Assembly (NCBI GenBank): GCA_039566865.1
Contig: CM076949.1
Location: 3,386,501 to 3,450,500, forward strand
DNA length: 64,000 bases
Source: Aurelia coerulea
Lineage: Eukaryota > Cnidaria > Scyphozoa > Semaeostomeae > Ulmaridae
Direction of reading: 5' to 3'
Shown here: piece by piece, positions 22,028-37,000 of the stretch
Numbering within the stretch: the stretch's first letter is position 1
Layout of the letters: the number at the start of each line of letters is the position of its first letter
The notes under the pieces: generated by a model
Databases searched by the model: none
The model's input: the letters and a program-made list of their open reading frames with translations, nothing else
What the model was told of the DNA's origin: nothing
Made by a program: the position numbers and the translations under genes

Positions 22028-25000
22028 ATGTCCAAGTTTTTTATGGCTGGAAGTTCTTCCAGCGAGTCAGAAGAGAGTGATGTTGAAGATGTACCACAAG
22101 TGCCTAGGGCAAGGCCGGTAGCGGTCTCAAGGTAAGCATGAAATGGTTGAAAGAGGCTAGGCCCTTTCTTTTGGAAAGTGAGGAAGGACTGCTGGGAAGG
22201 AGGCGAAACCTTCCTCTCCCCCGCAGTTCTTTCTCGCCTTTCGCAGAATGCAGTGTTTAGCAAAAACCTGTTTACACAGTCAAGCAACTTCTGATGCCAC
22301 AATTTCGATTTTAAATACATTTCCGATAAATTATTGAAAGGCAAATTACAAATACAGGTGGAAACACCTTTTTTCTGCCTGCATGGGAAAATATACTGAA
22401 AATATTTTGGTACTGTTCTCAGTGGCACATCAATTGATTCTCATGAAAAATGTCTCATGGACAGTCATCATGTGTCAATTTTGTCTCTGCTTTTGTTATT
22501 TCAATGCTAACTTGCAGAAGAATAAAGAAAGTGCAATTTTTCATGGATAAGAGATATTGTCTGTACCCCCCTAGCCAGGGTGCATTCCATGTAAAACCTA
22601 CGCCGAAGGTACGCCGAAGGTACGCCGAAGGTACGCCGAAGGTACGCCGAGCCCTAAGCTTTCGTACGCCAGGTATTTTCAGGGAAAGAGAATACACGTC
22701 ATATATATTTGATCATATGAAAAGAAACTGCTAATTCACATAAGAAAAGATCAAGGACAACTTCACATTCACGCCAAGGTAGGCAGATTTTCGTATGTCG
22801 CCATGCCAAGAACCGATTTTATTGAGAAAATGACACTGCTACGCCTACAAAAGAGTCAGGTCTACGCCAAAGATCTTCGGGCCTAAGTGCATAGAATGCA
22901 CCCTGTCCCCCTAGGTCCTGCAGCCGCTAGGGCTCTACCCAAACCCAAAAAATTTTCTTCAGTTTCTATTTGGATTGTCAAAACTTTGATGTTATTTCTC
23001 TCGTAAACTTTAGATTCATGCCCATGAGTGATGATGAAGATGATGTCAAGCGTACTGTGAGAAGTCTCAAAGACAAAAGGTTTGTGTACAGTTAGATTTT
23101 ACAATTCAGCTGAGGCATAGTTCTTTCTTTAACCCTTTGCATGCTGAATTGTTTCCAGGTGATTGTACTGTGACGCTGGATATTTCCCGCAAGATCTCAA
23201 ACGTCTGGATCGAAAATTTCAAAACTCTTTTTTCACCGGGAAGAAGCTCTTTAATTTGACATTAAAGTATATGAAAACTGTTCAAAAATAACTAAAGTCT
23301 ACTTTTCTTGCCTCTATTTCACTATAAAACATTTTAATTTACCGTATTTAGCAGCAGAATGAGTGCTGAGTAGTTTGCGTTTTGTTTACGTCGGAGCTTT
23401 GGGCGATTGCCGACTTAGGCCATATTTTGACCTCGCTGCATCATTTAGAGGCTACCCACATCACCAGACAGAGGCTGAATCGAAAGGGCAGCTGTCACGC
23501 TATCGAAACACACATTTTCAAGCGACATTGGATGAGAGGAAGGTATTTTATCGCAAGAAGGAAACAGGTTGAAAATAATGAAAAGTTTGACAAATATCAA
23601 CGAAAAACTCGCGATTTAGTTGCAGAAGCTTCCATCATTAATAAATCAGTAAACTTCACTGTAAACAACGTTCATCTTTCGTTGGAAACAATTTCTCATT
23701 GCTTGAGGAACAGCTTAGTCCAGTTTCTGCCCAGAATTGCTTGAGGAAGAGATCAAAACACAAGAAAAAGAAAGTACGATCTTAAGTCGCAATTCTGCGA
23801 CCGCAGCATGCGAAGGGGAATTAGGCTGGTCGCAAATCTGCGACTGCAGCATGCAAAGGGTTAAAGGAGTCCCTGTAAAGTCTAATTTGATCAGCAGATT
23901 GGCTTGGTTGTGAACACACAAGAACGTAGCAACATATTGCACATGATCTGAGAAAAATTGCTTGCTTTGATAAAAAAGATTATGCTTTGTTCCATGTTGG
24001 TTGACTAATGAAACTCACAAATGTGTAATGGGCTCTACTCTAACTGGAAAATTTATTATTTTCATGCATTTCAACAAAAAATTGCAGTTTTTACCGTGAA
24101 GAAATGATTCCACAGCAATAAATGTCCTTTTGAAGAATGATCCATGCCCTGTGTACATTACAAAGATATCCAATAATCACGGAGACTTCTTTTTGCTTCA
24201 TGTAAGAAATGCTTGATTGATCTCACAGGTTTTATCAATTGTTTCAGATTTGATGGAATTCAAACTAATATCAAGCAGGCAAAGAACAGTATGAAAATTA
24301 AAGACATTGCAAAAGTGCTTACAGGTAAAAAATCACTTTTACTAAGTATATAGACAGATGACGCTTTGCTTGTGCATAGTTTAATTCAAAGATCATTGAA
24401 TATCACATTGAAAAACAAAACTTTGTGCTAGATATCTGACACTGGTCACATAAGTCACATAAGTCAGTGCACGGTCACATAAGTCAGTGCACGGTATTTA
24501 TTCTATTTCATCCCTTTCAAATCTTATCTGATGACACGCTGTGGCTCTTAACCCTTTCCTTGCTGAATTCCCTGGCGGAAAAGTCTAGAAACGCCTATTT
24601 CCCAGAGCTATTTCTCAATTTCGGAGCCAATTATTTCAAATCAATTTTTAGTAAGGAAGGAGTTGATATGCAGTATAGAACCCCCTGTATTATCAAGAAG
24701 GAAATTTCCTAAAAAATTCAAAAATGTTTGTGTCAACCCAATGTCACAAACTAGTAAGTAGATATATCAAATATAAAGTCAATGTAAGTAAATAAAAAGT
24801 TTCGCACCCTTCCCCTGACAGTCATCTGACTGTCGATTTCACCTCTGGCATTTTAAATCGAAATCCCGCAAACTCTTCTTCATCATCCTCAGAGTCATTA
24901 AACATATTAAAATAATCTTTGATAAATTTGTTTGTGCAATCTCCGATACCAGCAGGAGCAGCATCGTTTATTTCAGAGCTGCTATCATCCGAGAGATCTC

Positions 25001-28000
25001 CGGCGCCATAGGCCGCCATCATTCGAGTTCGCAAACAACGTGGGCCTAACCCAAAATATAGTTCAACCGTCAATATCTCAAAAATTCACATAGGAACACA
25101 GAACAAAGAGGACACCATGCTGCGGTTTAGCCCTTTGTCTACAGGATTATACCAATGAAAGGTATCTATGGCAACGACCTGCTTGAGGAAGTCAAAGTTC
25201 AAATTACGTAATATCAATTCATTGACAAAGCCGCTAAAGCGGCCTTTCGCATCTACAGGGAAACGAGGTCAAGCCTGTAAAGCGGCTCTTCGCGAGGAAA
25301 GGGTTAACACAAGTTTATTAACACAATTTTCAAGTTTTCTTCCACACAAATATTTCTCTAAAAAGATATTTTGTTTCAAATTTCTGTCCTTTAGTGCATT
25401 GTTCAATTCCTTATGTTGAGAAAGAAATTCTTTTTCTGGAATATTTCAAACTTAATATTCAATTCTAAAAAGGCGGAGAAGCAACAGAGGAACTGTTTCA
25501 GTTTGTTTTGCAATAAATGTTCAGTATAATTGAAAGTGATCTTTTATTTTAGAATGGGAAAATTCATGTAAGGCCTTCACAAAGGCCAAAGCTGTTGTAG
25601 AGAAAGAAGGCATCCCAAGTTTCTTTATCAAATATTTAGCTGAACTTGAGGACTTTGTGCAAACTGTAAGTAATTTCCTTGTTTCAAATTTTAGTTTAGA
25701 AAATTTTAGGGAGGAAAAATGAGTTACCATTGTTTCAAGATTTATGAACATGACTTAAACCTAGAAGACAGCCAGCAACGAGCAAGGGTAATTCAGGTTA
25801 ATTCTACAGTACAGATCTTGCACACATTAACATGAAAAGAGTTCTCTACATCGTGATAAGAATTCTTCAACCATATGAAAGGCTGTAAATTTTTCTAAAC
25901 AAGAATTCTTAGGCAGGAAAAATATGTTAATGTGCACAAGGCCTGTACTGTACTGTATTCACTGTTGTCGTTGTTGTTTTGCTTTGTTCCTGCTCTCAAG
26001 TTTGTGGCTAAGTAACTTGTTGTGCAAGCAAAAATTGGTTGTTAGGGGAAGACTGTGTTTAAATTAGAATCGTATTTCTGAAGACTAAAATGTTCTCTTT
26101 GCAGCAATGGGATGATAAAGAAAGTCGTCAAAAACTGACAAAAGTGAATGCAAAGGTGAGACAAATATTTTTTAAATGTGTAGCGCAATGCTCAAGAAAG
26201 TTACAGTCTGTTATTTGAAAGTGATATTCCGAGTTGTTATTGGGTAAAAAAAAGCTGGTTTTTGGGCCTTGATATGCCCAGCCAAGTTTGACAGAATATC
26301 AATTTTATGTTTTTTCCTTTATAGGCACTTGGAAGTTTAAGGCAGAAGCTAAGAAAATATAACAGAGATTTTGAAGAAAAGATCAATGATTTCAGAGAGG
26401 TAGAATTTCTTTTCAGAAATTTTTGCCATTTTAAATTTATATCTCAACCTTGAAATCTGTATGAATATTGGCCTCTTGTTGTGTTTGTGAGAAACATATA
26501 ATGAAAGTTCAGGATTTCAAATTCTAACACTCTTAGGGAGCAGTGGTTTGATTCCCCATCTCCAAACTGATCTCAGAACCAGACCCAGAAATGCCCATTT
26601 TCTGAATCTAATACATTGGTACCAAAATTGATGATTATGGAAGTGTAAGTTCCATCCAAGTGCAGTAGATTGATGGATAAAAATTGAGAACATAAAGATA
26701 TATAGTAAATGGTTGCACTGAGGCAGATTTTGTAACACAATGGCATCAGTTGCTTTTGATTGATGGTAGAACTCAAAGTGATTAGCAATTGTAGACAAAG
26801 GAAATCTCTAAACCAAGAATTCAAAACAAACCAAAGCCACACAGGTTGCCTTGAACCCAGTAGGGAAAATTGTTGCCTTGTGCATGTGTAAGGTTGTTTG
26901 TAAGAGAAGTCAAGAGTTTATATGAAAGAAGAAGGATAAATTTAAAGATTTCCTGGTGGATTTAGTTTATTTGTTGGATGATTGCCTAATACCTAGATGC
27001 TGTTGTATTTTGTTTGCTGATTCAAACAAATGTTTTTTTCTATATTTGATAAATAAAATTGCTTGTTATTTGCAGAATCCAGATAAATATGAAGAGGAAG
27101 AAGTGGAAGAGGAGGAATCAGGTATGGCAAAGTATTTAATCTGGCAGTAAGAAGTCATGAGAAAATGTTGGAAGAGGACAAAGCAAGCAAGGAGATTAGA
27201 ATGCTTCAAGAAGCGTTTAGATTAACTTGCTGGCCTCTGCAACATTGATTTCTTAGGATGTGTTATTGTATGAAAAAATATGTAATTGTACGAAAAAGCT
27301 CTTATTTTTTACATGTACGAAAAACCCTAATTTTATACAATAGACTACAAAATTTTGAGAAATGCTTTATTCAGGTCACTTTGAGTGTATTGTTTGGGGA
27401 GACAAAGAACTGAAATTTTACATCAAATTAGATGTTTAGTGAGATTTCAATAATGCAAATTACTCATGCAACATGATTTAATTGTTGTTACTTGCAGGCA
27501 TTGTCACCTGACATCTAATTTGAGACAGACCTATGGTCAAGAGCTAAAACATCAAGTGTATATTCTGTATAATGAAAGTATGCAATAGCTTTTAAAAGTA
27601 TGATCAAAGATAGACCTGGGAGCAATGTTATTTGTGTCTTTCACCAGCTTTGTTCTGAACACCTCAATTTTTAGGTTCTGGAAGTGATGATGATGATGTT
27701 GGTGTTGGAAGACGTACATCATTCTTAAAAGACAGTGCACCAAGTGAGCCAAAAGGCAAATCAGGGGTAATCACATTTTTCTCAATTCTGTGTTAAGGGT
27801 TTATAGAAGCAGTTTTTGTAAACGTAAACTGTAGATGTAAACTGTTACTTTACTGCTTCACTTCTCAGGGGGGAACTTGCAGAGTTCAATAAGCTTGTGG
27901 GAAGTTTCTCTAATTAAAACCACAGTTCCTTCATACCAAAAAATTTTGTTGAATTTTTCAGATGTGGATATATATTTTCCACCCAACAAATACATACAGA

Positions 28001-31000
28001 TTGGCAATACCCTAAGATGTCACTTTGCTTTGGCAAGCCAAAAAATACTCAAGTTTCAGCAAGACAGTAAAACACTGAATCTTGAAGTTTCACTCAAGAA
28101 TACTCACTTTTGTGTAGTGAAAATGAATTTACTGCAAGACAAATCGAAAAGAAATTTACTGAACCAACCTGTCACATGGCAATGTGCTTTTTCATGCCCT
28201 AGTGACCGTGATGAACAAGATATATTGTTTCTTTAGTGGGCATTTTGTAAAGAGACTAATTGAATTGAAGTTTACTGCTACCAACTGGTCACATGGCAAG
28301 GTGCGTTTTCATGCCCCAGTAATAGTCATGAACAAGATCCAATGTTTCTTTAGTGGGCATTTTGTAAAGAGAGTAATTGAATTGAAGTTTACTGCTACCA
28401 ACTGGTCACATGGCAAGGTGCTTTTTCATGCCCCAGTAATAGTCATGAACAAGGTATGGCGTTTCTTTAGTGGGCATTTTGTAAAGAGAGTAATTGAATA
28501 GAAGTTTACTGATACCAGCTGGTCACATGGCAAGGTGCTTTTTCATGCCCCAGTGAATAGTCATGAACAAGGTATGGCGTTTCTGTAGTGGGCATTTTGT
28601 AAAGAGACTAATTGAATTGAAGTTTACTGCTACCAACTGGTCACATGGCAAGGTGCGTTTTCATGCCCCAGTAATAGTCATGAACAAGATCCAATCTTTC
28701 TTTAGTGGGCATTTTGTAAAGAGACTAATTGAATTGAAGTTTACTGCTACCAACTGGTCACATGGAGCTTAGGCTCCAAATCTTTAACTCAGCATAAAAA
28801 GGTGGGTGTAAAATTCAATGATTTATTTCTTCTGATTGAGTGGCTTGAAAGAAACTTTAGATCATTTTCTATGATTCTACCGTTAGACTTTTCAGACATT
28901 TTGAATATTTTTCAAAATTACAGCGTATCGTACGTTTCAACTCATTTGAGGATGTGACGTCATCAAATTTCTAAATCATAAACCAGAAGCGTGACAGACT
29001 TTTGCTTGATACCATATTGTAGACATCCATAAACTATGGTTTTCTTGAAAATTATTTTATGTTGCGTCAAACAGTTTAGAAATTACGATGGTTTTAAGTT
29101 TTTTTGATAATTTTACTTGAATTCTTGAAAAAGAAGAAAAACACTCTAATTCTGAAAATATTAAAGATTTCAGAAAAGTCCAACGGTAGAATTATAGAGA
29201 AATTGCTAAAGTTTTTTTGAAGTGATTAATATCAAAGAAATAGGTCACTGAATTTTACACCAACCTTTTTAAAGATTTGGAACCTATGCTGTAACATGGG
29301 AAGGTGCGTTTCATGCCCCAGTAATAGTCATGAACAAGGTATGGCATTTCTTTTTATAGGCAATGAATGAGGATGAAGATTCAGACGACAGCATAGATTG
29401 GGGTGGTGATGATGATGATGAATCCTCATCTGATGATGATCTACCCACAGGGGGTGTCCGACAGTTGACTGCTTCCATGTTCCTCAGAACTGAAAAGTAT
29501 GTACCCCTTTAATAATTTGCACACATTTGAGCACTTAATAAATTGCTGATCAATTTTTGAAAATTGAATTAGCGGCTTGTCAATGTTGTTACGGATTGAA
29601 AGGGGGGCACATTATTCCTCTTTGTCTCTTTTTGAATCCAGAGCAATATTGTTCCATATTCAAGCGTTTACGTTTCATGCCATTTTCAACTCAGTTTCAT
29701 TTTGTGCCGGCTAAGAAGAATCTTTAGTGCAAATGGAACACCATACCAAATGGCATGACTTCCTCCCATTCTCATTTTAAGATAGTGTAATGTAAACAGG
29801 CCTAGCATTCATTGATATTTCCAAATTCACGTTGTGAAATGGATTATTTTGTAAAAATGTTTATCCCACACCTGACACCATGTTGTATCTATCCTTCATT
29901 TCATTTTAATTTCTTTAAGCACGGTAACCCCGTCAATCGATAGATTGCTTTTCAGGGGGCCGTGCATAAAACGTTACAAATTAAGTTAAAAATAAATACA
30001 AAGTAAAACCCTAATTTAATTACAATAATGAATAAATAAATAAACTATTTTTTCAAAGCTTCTTTAAATGCTTTTAATGAGGATGCCTGCTTGACTTCAC
30101 AACCCAAGAGGTTCCAAACTTAGATTGAAGAATAGTAGAACAGAAGAACAATAAACAGAGAATAGGCCAATCTTTAAAGCAACTTACTTCAAGCACATGA
30201 CAAGATCAACTAAAATCTACGATGGTGGCCTAAACCAAAACGAGGCTCTATACTCGAAATAAGGTCAAACAATTATACAACAGGGAATGTGAATCAACCT
30301 ACTTTTCATGCAGATCCTTTTTTTAGAAATCAATTTTTTGTATTTGAAGGAGTGAACATTCAGTGTCAAAGAAGCCAAAGAAGCCAAAGTCAGAAAAAGA
30401 GAAGGAGCACAGGGAACATAAAATTGCATTTGCAGATAATGAAGGATTTATTGAAGTCACAAGGGTAAGGGATTTATTACCTGTTACCTGATGTCGCAAT
30501 ACCACCAGTAGCTTAACGGTCATCTCTCTCCAGCATTCTCGATCAAAAGCCCACCCGACTCATTTCCCTATGTTTGCTCCTGTCTACTCCTTTATATCTG
30601 TCAACCATGTCATACGTTGACTTCCTCTCTGTCTTCTCTCTTTTACTTTTCCCTCCATCAGTCTCTTTTGCACTCTATCACTTCTTATCATGTGTCCAAA
30701 AGTATTGCACTTTTCTCTTTATTCTTTTTGAGTGATCTGTCATTTTCTTTGACCTGTTTAATAATTGATGATATGATAATTAAGTAATGACTAAGTATAA
30801 TTACTGGAATATTTTGGATGGATGTTTTGATTCTTTCCTACAATGAAATATATCATGCCTTAAGGTATATATGCTCCATATTGCCATTGTCTATTTGGTT
30901 CTGTGAAAGCTGGGTTCTGTGCCAAAATAGTTTACAAGCAAGTCAAGGTAGATTTTGTGCCAAAATAATTTGCAAGCAAGCCAAGGTAGATTTTGTACCA

Positions 31001-34000
31001 AAGTAGTTTACAAGCAAGCCAATCATAACTTTATTTCCATCTGGAAATTTTTTCTTTTTAAACATTTTATTTTGGAGCAAAGAAGACTGGTACTGGATCT
31101 TTTTATTCCAGGTTCATGCTAAAGTGCCTTTAGAGCTGATGTTTGAGGAAAAATGGAACATAACTCCACCTTAGAAATTTATAGGCTGTCATATTATATC
31201 CAGATCCTAGATTTTGCAAAATTCTCTGTGACAGGCACCAGATTATTCACCAAATGTACACAACTTTATCCATGATTTCTTTGAATTCTATCATCTATGC
31301 ACATTATTTAAACTTGCTTTCTTTCAGGAAAAGTCCAGACAGTTGTTTCCAAAGGATACTGAAATTAACCATCAAGCAATATTGAAGAAGTTGCAAGAAA
31401 TCCTTGCTGCACGTGGCAAGAAAGTAAGAATTGCTTATCAAAATGGTCTTTCAATACCTTAATACTGCGTGAGCATGCATTATTCTAAGTTTCAAATTTT
31501 TCCAGCATCTCTTGGTGGTACAGTTTTTGTGAAAGGTCTGCATTTGAATTTGTTTAGAATATTTCTAGATGCTGTTACATTGATCCGTTGAGGCCCATTT
31601 CCACTTCCTTCAGAATTCAAATTTGCACCCGATCTACGATCTTCACACAACAGTCACCCTCCAATCGCAATCCACACTTTCAAATCGTCCAAAAAAATTA
31701 TAAAGATGCATGTTACGAATGAAAAATGGTAGAGAGCCTCTTTGTGATGTCAGATGCATTATTGTGATTGGCTTCTTTGTACGGGACTCCTCTATCTGGA
31801 CCTGAATTCGGCTACCAACATGGTGATCAATAGATTCAGATGCCAAATCCGAAACCCGAAGGAAGTGGAAATGGGCCTTAAGCTTCCTGTATGTAGTTAT
31901 AGGCATACAGCTAGGAAATGTTTTGCACTGTGGTATCTCCGATATGCACGTTGGTTTGTATATTGGTCGTTTAATCAGTGCCATATCAATTTAGATACTG
32001 CGCATCGTTAGAAAATAGACTTTGTTGTGCTATTTTCTTGGTCAAGCCTATACATCCTTGTCTGGTATTCCCTAAAGATCAAATATGTGCGAAGGAACCT
32101 TTGTATGTATACTGGAAGTGAAAGAATTTGATATCAAGACTTTTAAACAGTGGATGAGTCTTTCTGTATAATCTGGTGAATCTTTTCTGATTCTAAACTT
32201 TATGAGCTCAGATTTATTTTCCGGTTTTTTCTTTGCTCAGTTATTCACCTGGTCTAATAAAGTGAAAGTTTATTGTGTGTTAATTGAGGAAACCTTCCGA
32301 TTTATTGAAAACTGACCTGTACCAGTACACTTTTGATCTGCTACAAAGTTGTTACCGTTCAAGAGTATTTACACTTCTCCAGAACAAAAAATCATAAAGA
32401 TGGAAGGAACAAAAGTATCATGGATTAGTAAGAACAGTGCAAACGGAAGGCTGAGCCATTATACTTTTGTTACGGATCCAATGTGGTACCAGTGTACCGG
32501 ATGAGTAATAAAAGAGTGAACACGTTTGGCGGGCTGTTGTGGAATAAAACGTATGTGGCTGATGTTCAAATCTAAGATGTTAATCTATCAGACAGAGGTT
32601 AACTTAGATGAGAAAATTTTGTTTAGTAAAATCACTTAACTTTTAGAACCAAAAATTAGAAAAATGCATGTAAGGGGTTTTTATGGGAATTGGGATTTCC
32701 ACCTTCCATTGTGGTCCATGATTTACGTGCTATTGAAGTCGAAGTTCTATTTCTAAAACTTGTTATTGAATTGAATTTAAATTTCAATGCCAAATAAATC
32801 ATGGGCCAGAATGGAATGTGGAATTCTCGATTCCCATACAAACCCCTTACAGGCATTTTTCTAATTTTTGGATCTTAAAGATGAGTGATCTTACCGAGCA
32901 AAATTTTCTTATCTAAGTTAACTTTTGGAAGGAATTGATCATCAACGTCTGTAATCAGATAAAACACAACAATTGATTGATTGAAGTTAACCTTTGACTG
33001 ATAGATTAACATGTTAGTTTTTGAATATCAGCCACATACTTTTTATTCCACAGCCCGTCAATTTTTTTAAACTTTTTTTTTACTCACCCGGTAATGTAAA
33101 CAGGGTCTAAAGTTATCTTTTGTACTTTTGAGATAGATTGCTTCAAACCACATGCTAGATTTTATTAAGCCAATGTCTCAAATTAGATGTCACCTGCAAA
33201 TGCCCACAAATAACAACGATGGAAGTGTTTTGCAAAGGAATTTTGCGTTATCGCAAATCTCAGGTGACATCTAATTTGAGATGGACTTTAATGTTTTGAT
33301 TTTATCTTTTTGCTAGAGCACTGATAAGCCTGATCAAGTTGGTTATTTCAAAGAGCTAAAACGGCTTGCTGATAAACACAACCTTGGTATGTAGTTTAGC
33401 TAATTTTATTAGTAATATCGCACAAAAGTTTACCTGTTTTTTCGAAAATAAAAGGATCTTTTTGAAGATAATCTTACTTTACAGCGGAAAAACGAAACAT
33501 TCATATCTTTTACGATTGCTTGGTTATAAGTGGATTTTTAACGAGTATTTTTGATGGCTTGGGTGAAGCCACCAAGCAGGCTGCAAAAAACAATGGAGAA
33601 CAATGGACACGTGTGGTGTTATCAGATTTGTTTGCAGTTTGGTGACGGAGCCCCTTAAACTGAGAGCTTTCTACAATGGTTGTAATATAGGGCCATGAGT
33701 TTTGGAAATTTGTCGTTGCTTTTTATTTCTCTTGTTATTTTCTTATCCTTCACTTTGCAGTGGAACCAAAAATAAGAATATTTTCCTTTTAAATTTTTCG
33801 AGAAGTGACACAAGAAATTCATGTTTTAGGAGTAGCGGTCATGGTCATTATACACATCCAAGAATCTAGAAATCACAAACTAATTAATGCAAAAAATAAT
33901 TGAATAATTGTTACTGGTTTTTTAACCCAACAACCGCTTGAGTTGTAAACAGACTAATGGTGAAAAGTTACCAGGCTGTATGTGAAACTAGGCCAAGATG

Positions 34001-37000
34001 GAGAGTCGTTTGTGTTCATTATTTAAATATTCTAGCGAAAGGATGTACCCAAGGGGGAGCCCTGGGAGCCGCAGCTCCCTCTTTTCGTAGATTTCTGAAG
34101 AAAGATTCCTGGTTTCATCGCTGTTCTAGGGTACTTGCACGTTGTTTGAACTCACAGTGGAATACGGTTATTGGAAAAAGTTAGAAAATTGAAGTCATCT
34201 ATCTTCGTATGCTCTGGTTATTCTTATACTCTTGTAACTTTCTCTTTAGGGCCTGGACTCAACTTAAAGATAACCTTCAACATAATGGCAGCTTTGTTTG
34301 ACTCAGCACCAAGCACAGATGCAGCTTTGAAACCAGAAATGTGGAAGAGGTGAGCTTGCACATTTTTTTCTTCTGAAATCAGCGTAGAAAAAACTATTTA
34401 CTGAGGGAGAAGACTATTTTAAAAAACTTTAATACTGAATTTTTCTCATTTAATAGCAAGTTTGATCTCTGAATGACATGCATTGTTCTTGTCAGCCGAT
34501 GGAGTTCTTTTGATGTTTGAAATGGATCAATTTTTTGGCGAAGTTAAAAGATGACTTGCAAATGCGTTTATTGCTTAATTTTTTTTATTGCTAAAGGTAT
34601 CCATTGAAGTTCTCGTCTTCAGAAACTTTTTGAAAGCGTTCAAAGCTTTTTCTTATAAATGCATACTTTGAACCAGCTGCAGCCTTTAGCATGCGCCAAA
34701 AACAATAGGATTCTGCACAACGGTTAAAGTTATATATTTGAACAATGAAATTATTAAATCATTTTTATGCTATTAAAGTGCACTTGAAGAAATGCAGAAT
34801 TTGCTGACCCTACTTGAAGAGAATGAGAATATACAAGTTGGGGACAATATCTCTGATGATTCAGAAAATGTTGAGGTTTGTGAATTGCTTGATTTTCAAA
34901 GATTTGTCATACTGTAAAAGCTTTATTTAGCCCCATCTTTATTAAGCGTCCCTCTCTAATAGGCCTCTCCCTCCTAAGTCAAAATTTTAAGTCAGCCCCC
35001 TCCCTTAAGCCCCCACTTATGAAATTCCAGAGGCTACCAAAGATTGTCTATTTATTTAGCTAAAATCATGTTTGCATGTTGATTTTGCGTCGATTTTATG
35101 TATTTGACTCGTAAAACTGTATGTTATTCCGCAAGATATATATGGAGTAAGAGAACTGAAAAGCTACTAATGTAACCTTGTCATTTGACGTTGGACTCTG
35201 TCGTGAATAAGCCCTCTGTCTGATAAGCTCTCCTTCTTTAAAGCACCCCTCTGGAGTCTCCAATATTAAAAAGCCTCCCTTGGGGCCCTATTAGAGCCTT
35301 TATTTCTCTCATTAACAACTAAAACCGAAATTTGAAGAGTTTGCACTCATTTGAAGGTCACTTCTTTTGAACCTGCACTGTGGTATCTCCGATATGCACT
35401 TTGGTTTGTATATTGGTCGTTTAATCAGTGCTATATCAACTTAGATACTGCGCATCGTTAGAAAATAGACTTTGTTGTGCTATTTTCTTGGTCAAGCCTA
35501 AACAAATCCACGACAGATAAGAAGTCTTTTACTTTTTCTAGGGCTTTTTCTAGGGCATACAAATCAGTAAGTATTTAATTTTTTTTTAGCTGATTTGTGA
35601 ATAAATATCATCATCAAGGCGATTGATATCTTGCTGTATTATTCATTCTCGTTAAAGCAAGTTCCTCTTGATGCATAATCCTTAATGTTGAAAGTCTTTG
35701 CTTGAAACTTTGCATGGGTAATGAACGAGCTTAAGTAAAAGTAATAAGTAAAAAGTAAGAAGCAACCAAATTTTTTGACGTATTCTTGATGTTAATTGCA
35801 GAAACTTGAGGAACAGATTCGTGTACGTGGATGCCCGTTCACTGTCTTGGAAAGACTTTGCGCTGAGTTCATTAAGATTCTACAGAGCACCGACTGTCAT
35901 TCTACTGAATATGTAGACAGGTAAGGAATATTATGATATAGTTGCTCCCAAAAGCAAAAGTAACATCTCTATCACAGAACTTTCATTGCATTTCTTTATT
36001 GAAATCAAGGTGGTAGAAAGTTTGCATGTGTGGGAAAGGTCGTAAAAAAGCCTCCCTGTGGGCCTATCAGAGCCTTTGTTTCTCTCATTACCAACTAAAA
36101 CCGAAATTTGAAGAGTTTGCACTCATTTCAAGGTCACTTCTTTTGAGCCTGCACTGTGGTATCTCTGATATGCACTTTGGTTTGTATATTGGTCGTTTAA
36201 TCAGTGCTATATCAACTTAGATACTGCGCATCGTTAGAAAATAGACTTTGTTGTGCTATTTTCTTGGTCAAGCCTAAACAAATCCACGACATATAAGAAG
36301 TCTTTTACTTTTTCTAGGGCTTTTTCTAGGGCGTACAAATCAGTAAGTATTTAGTTTTAGCTGATTTGTGAATAAATATCATCATCAAGTCGATTGATAT
36401 CCTGCTGTATTATTCATTCTCGTTAAAAGTCATCTTTAAATGTGTTTGGATCATTAACTAAAAAGATAAAAGAAAATAACTTATATTAGATTTGAAAATC
36501 TAATTTCGGTGATTTTTTAAGCGAGAGTCCTTCTTTGGGACACCAGGTGGATTTGCATGTTTAGTCTAGTTGAGGTGGTCCCTGTTTATGAGTAAACCTT
36601 GATGAGCATAGGTTCCAAATCTTTAAATTGCCGTAAGAAGGTGGGTGTAAACTTCTATGACCTATTTCTTCTTGCTGAATGGCTTCAAATAAACTTAAAG
36701 GGGCTCAGTCATCAAACAGTAAACAAATCCGTAAACTCACACGTGTCGGGGATTATCCATGGTTCATCCATTGTTCTTATCTCTGCAGTTTGTTTGGTGG
36801 CTTCACCCAAGCCACAAAATAGTGACCGTTAAAAATCCACTTATATCCGAGCAATCGTAGAAGATATGAATGTTTGGTTTGTTCCTTAGTGAAGTACAAG
36901 GATTAATGCCCAAACAGCAACTTTCATTTTGAAAAAAATACGAAAATCCTGTGTGATATCACCTTCCAAAAAACTGCAAAAGTCATCGTTTTGTTTACAT

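Noticed and set aside
23363..23744. Two overlapping frames of 69 and 120 codons
   Set aside because: Both lie inside a TTAA-flanked piggyBac-like element and show no transposase motif I can support.
28184..28772. Long open frames with a repeated ~39-residue unit
   Set aside because: They come from a 117-bp tandem repeat inside an eIF3c intron; no start, splice or family evidence for a protein.
30740..30820. Possible box C/D snoRNA in eIF3c intron 10 (TTGATGATATGA)
   Set aside because: The C box lacks the purine, and no D box with terminal stem was found at the expected distance.
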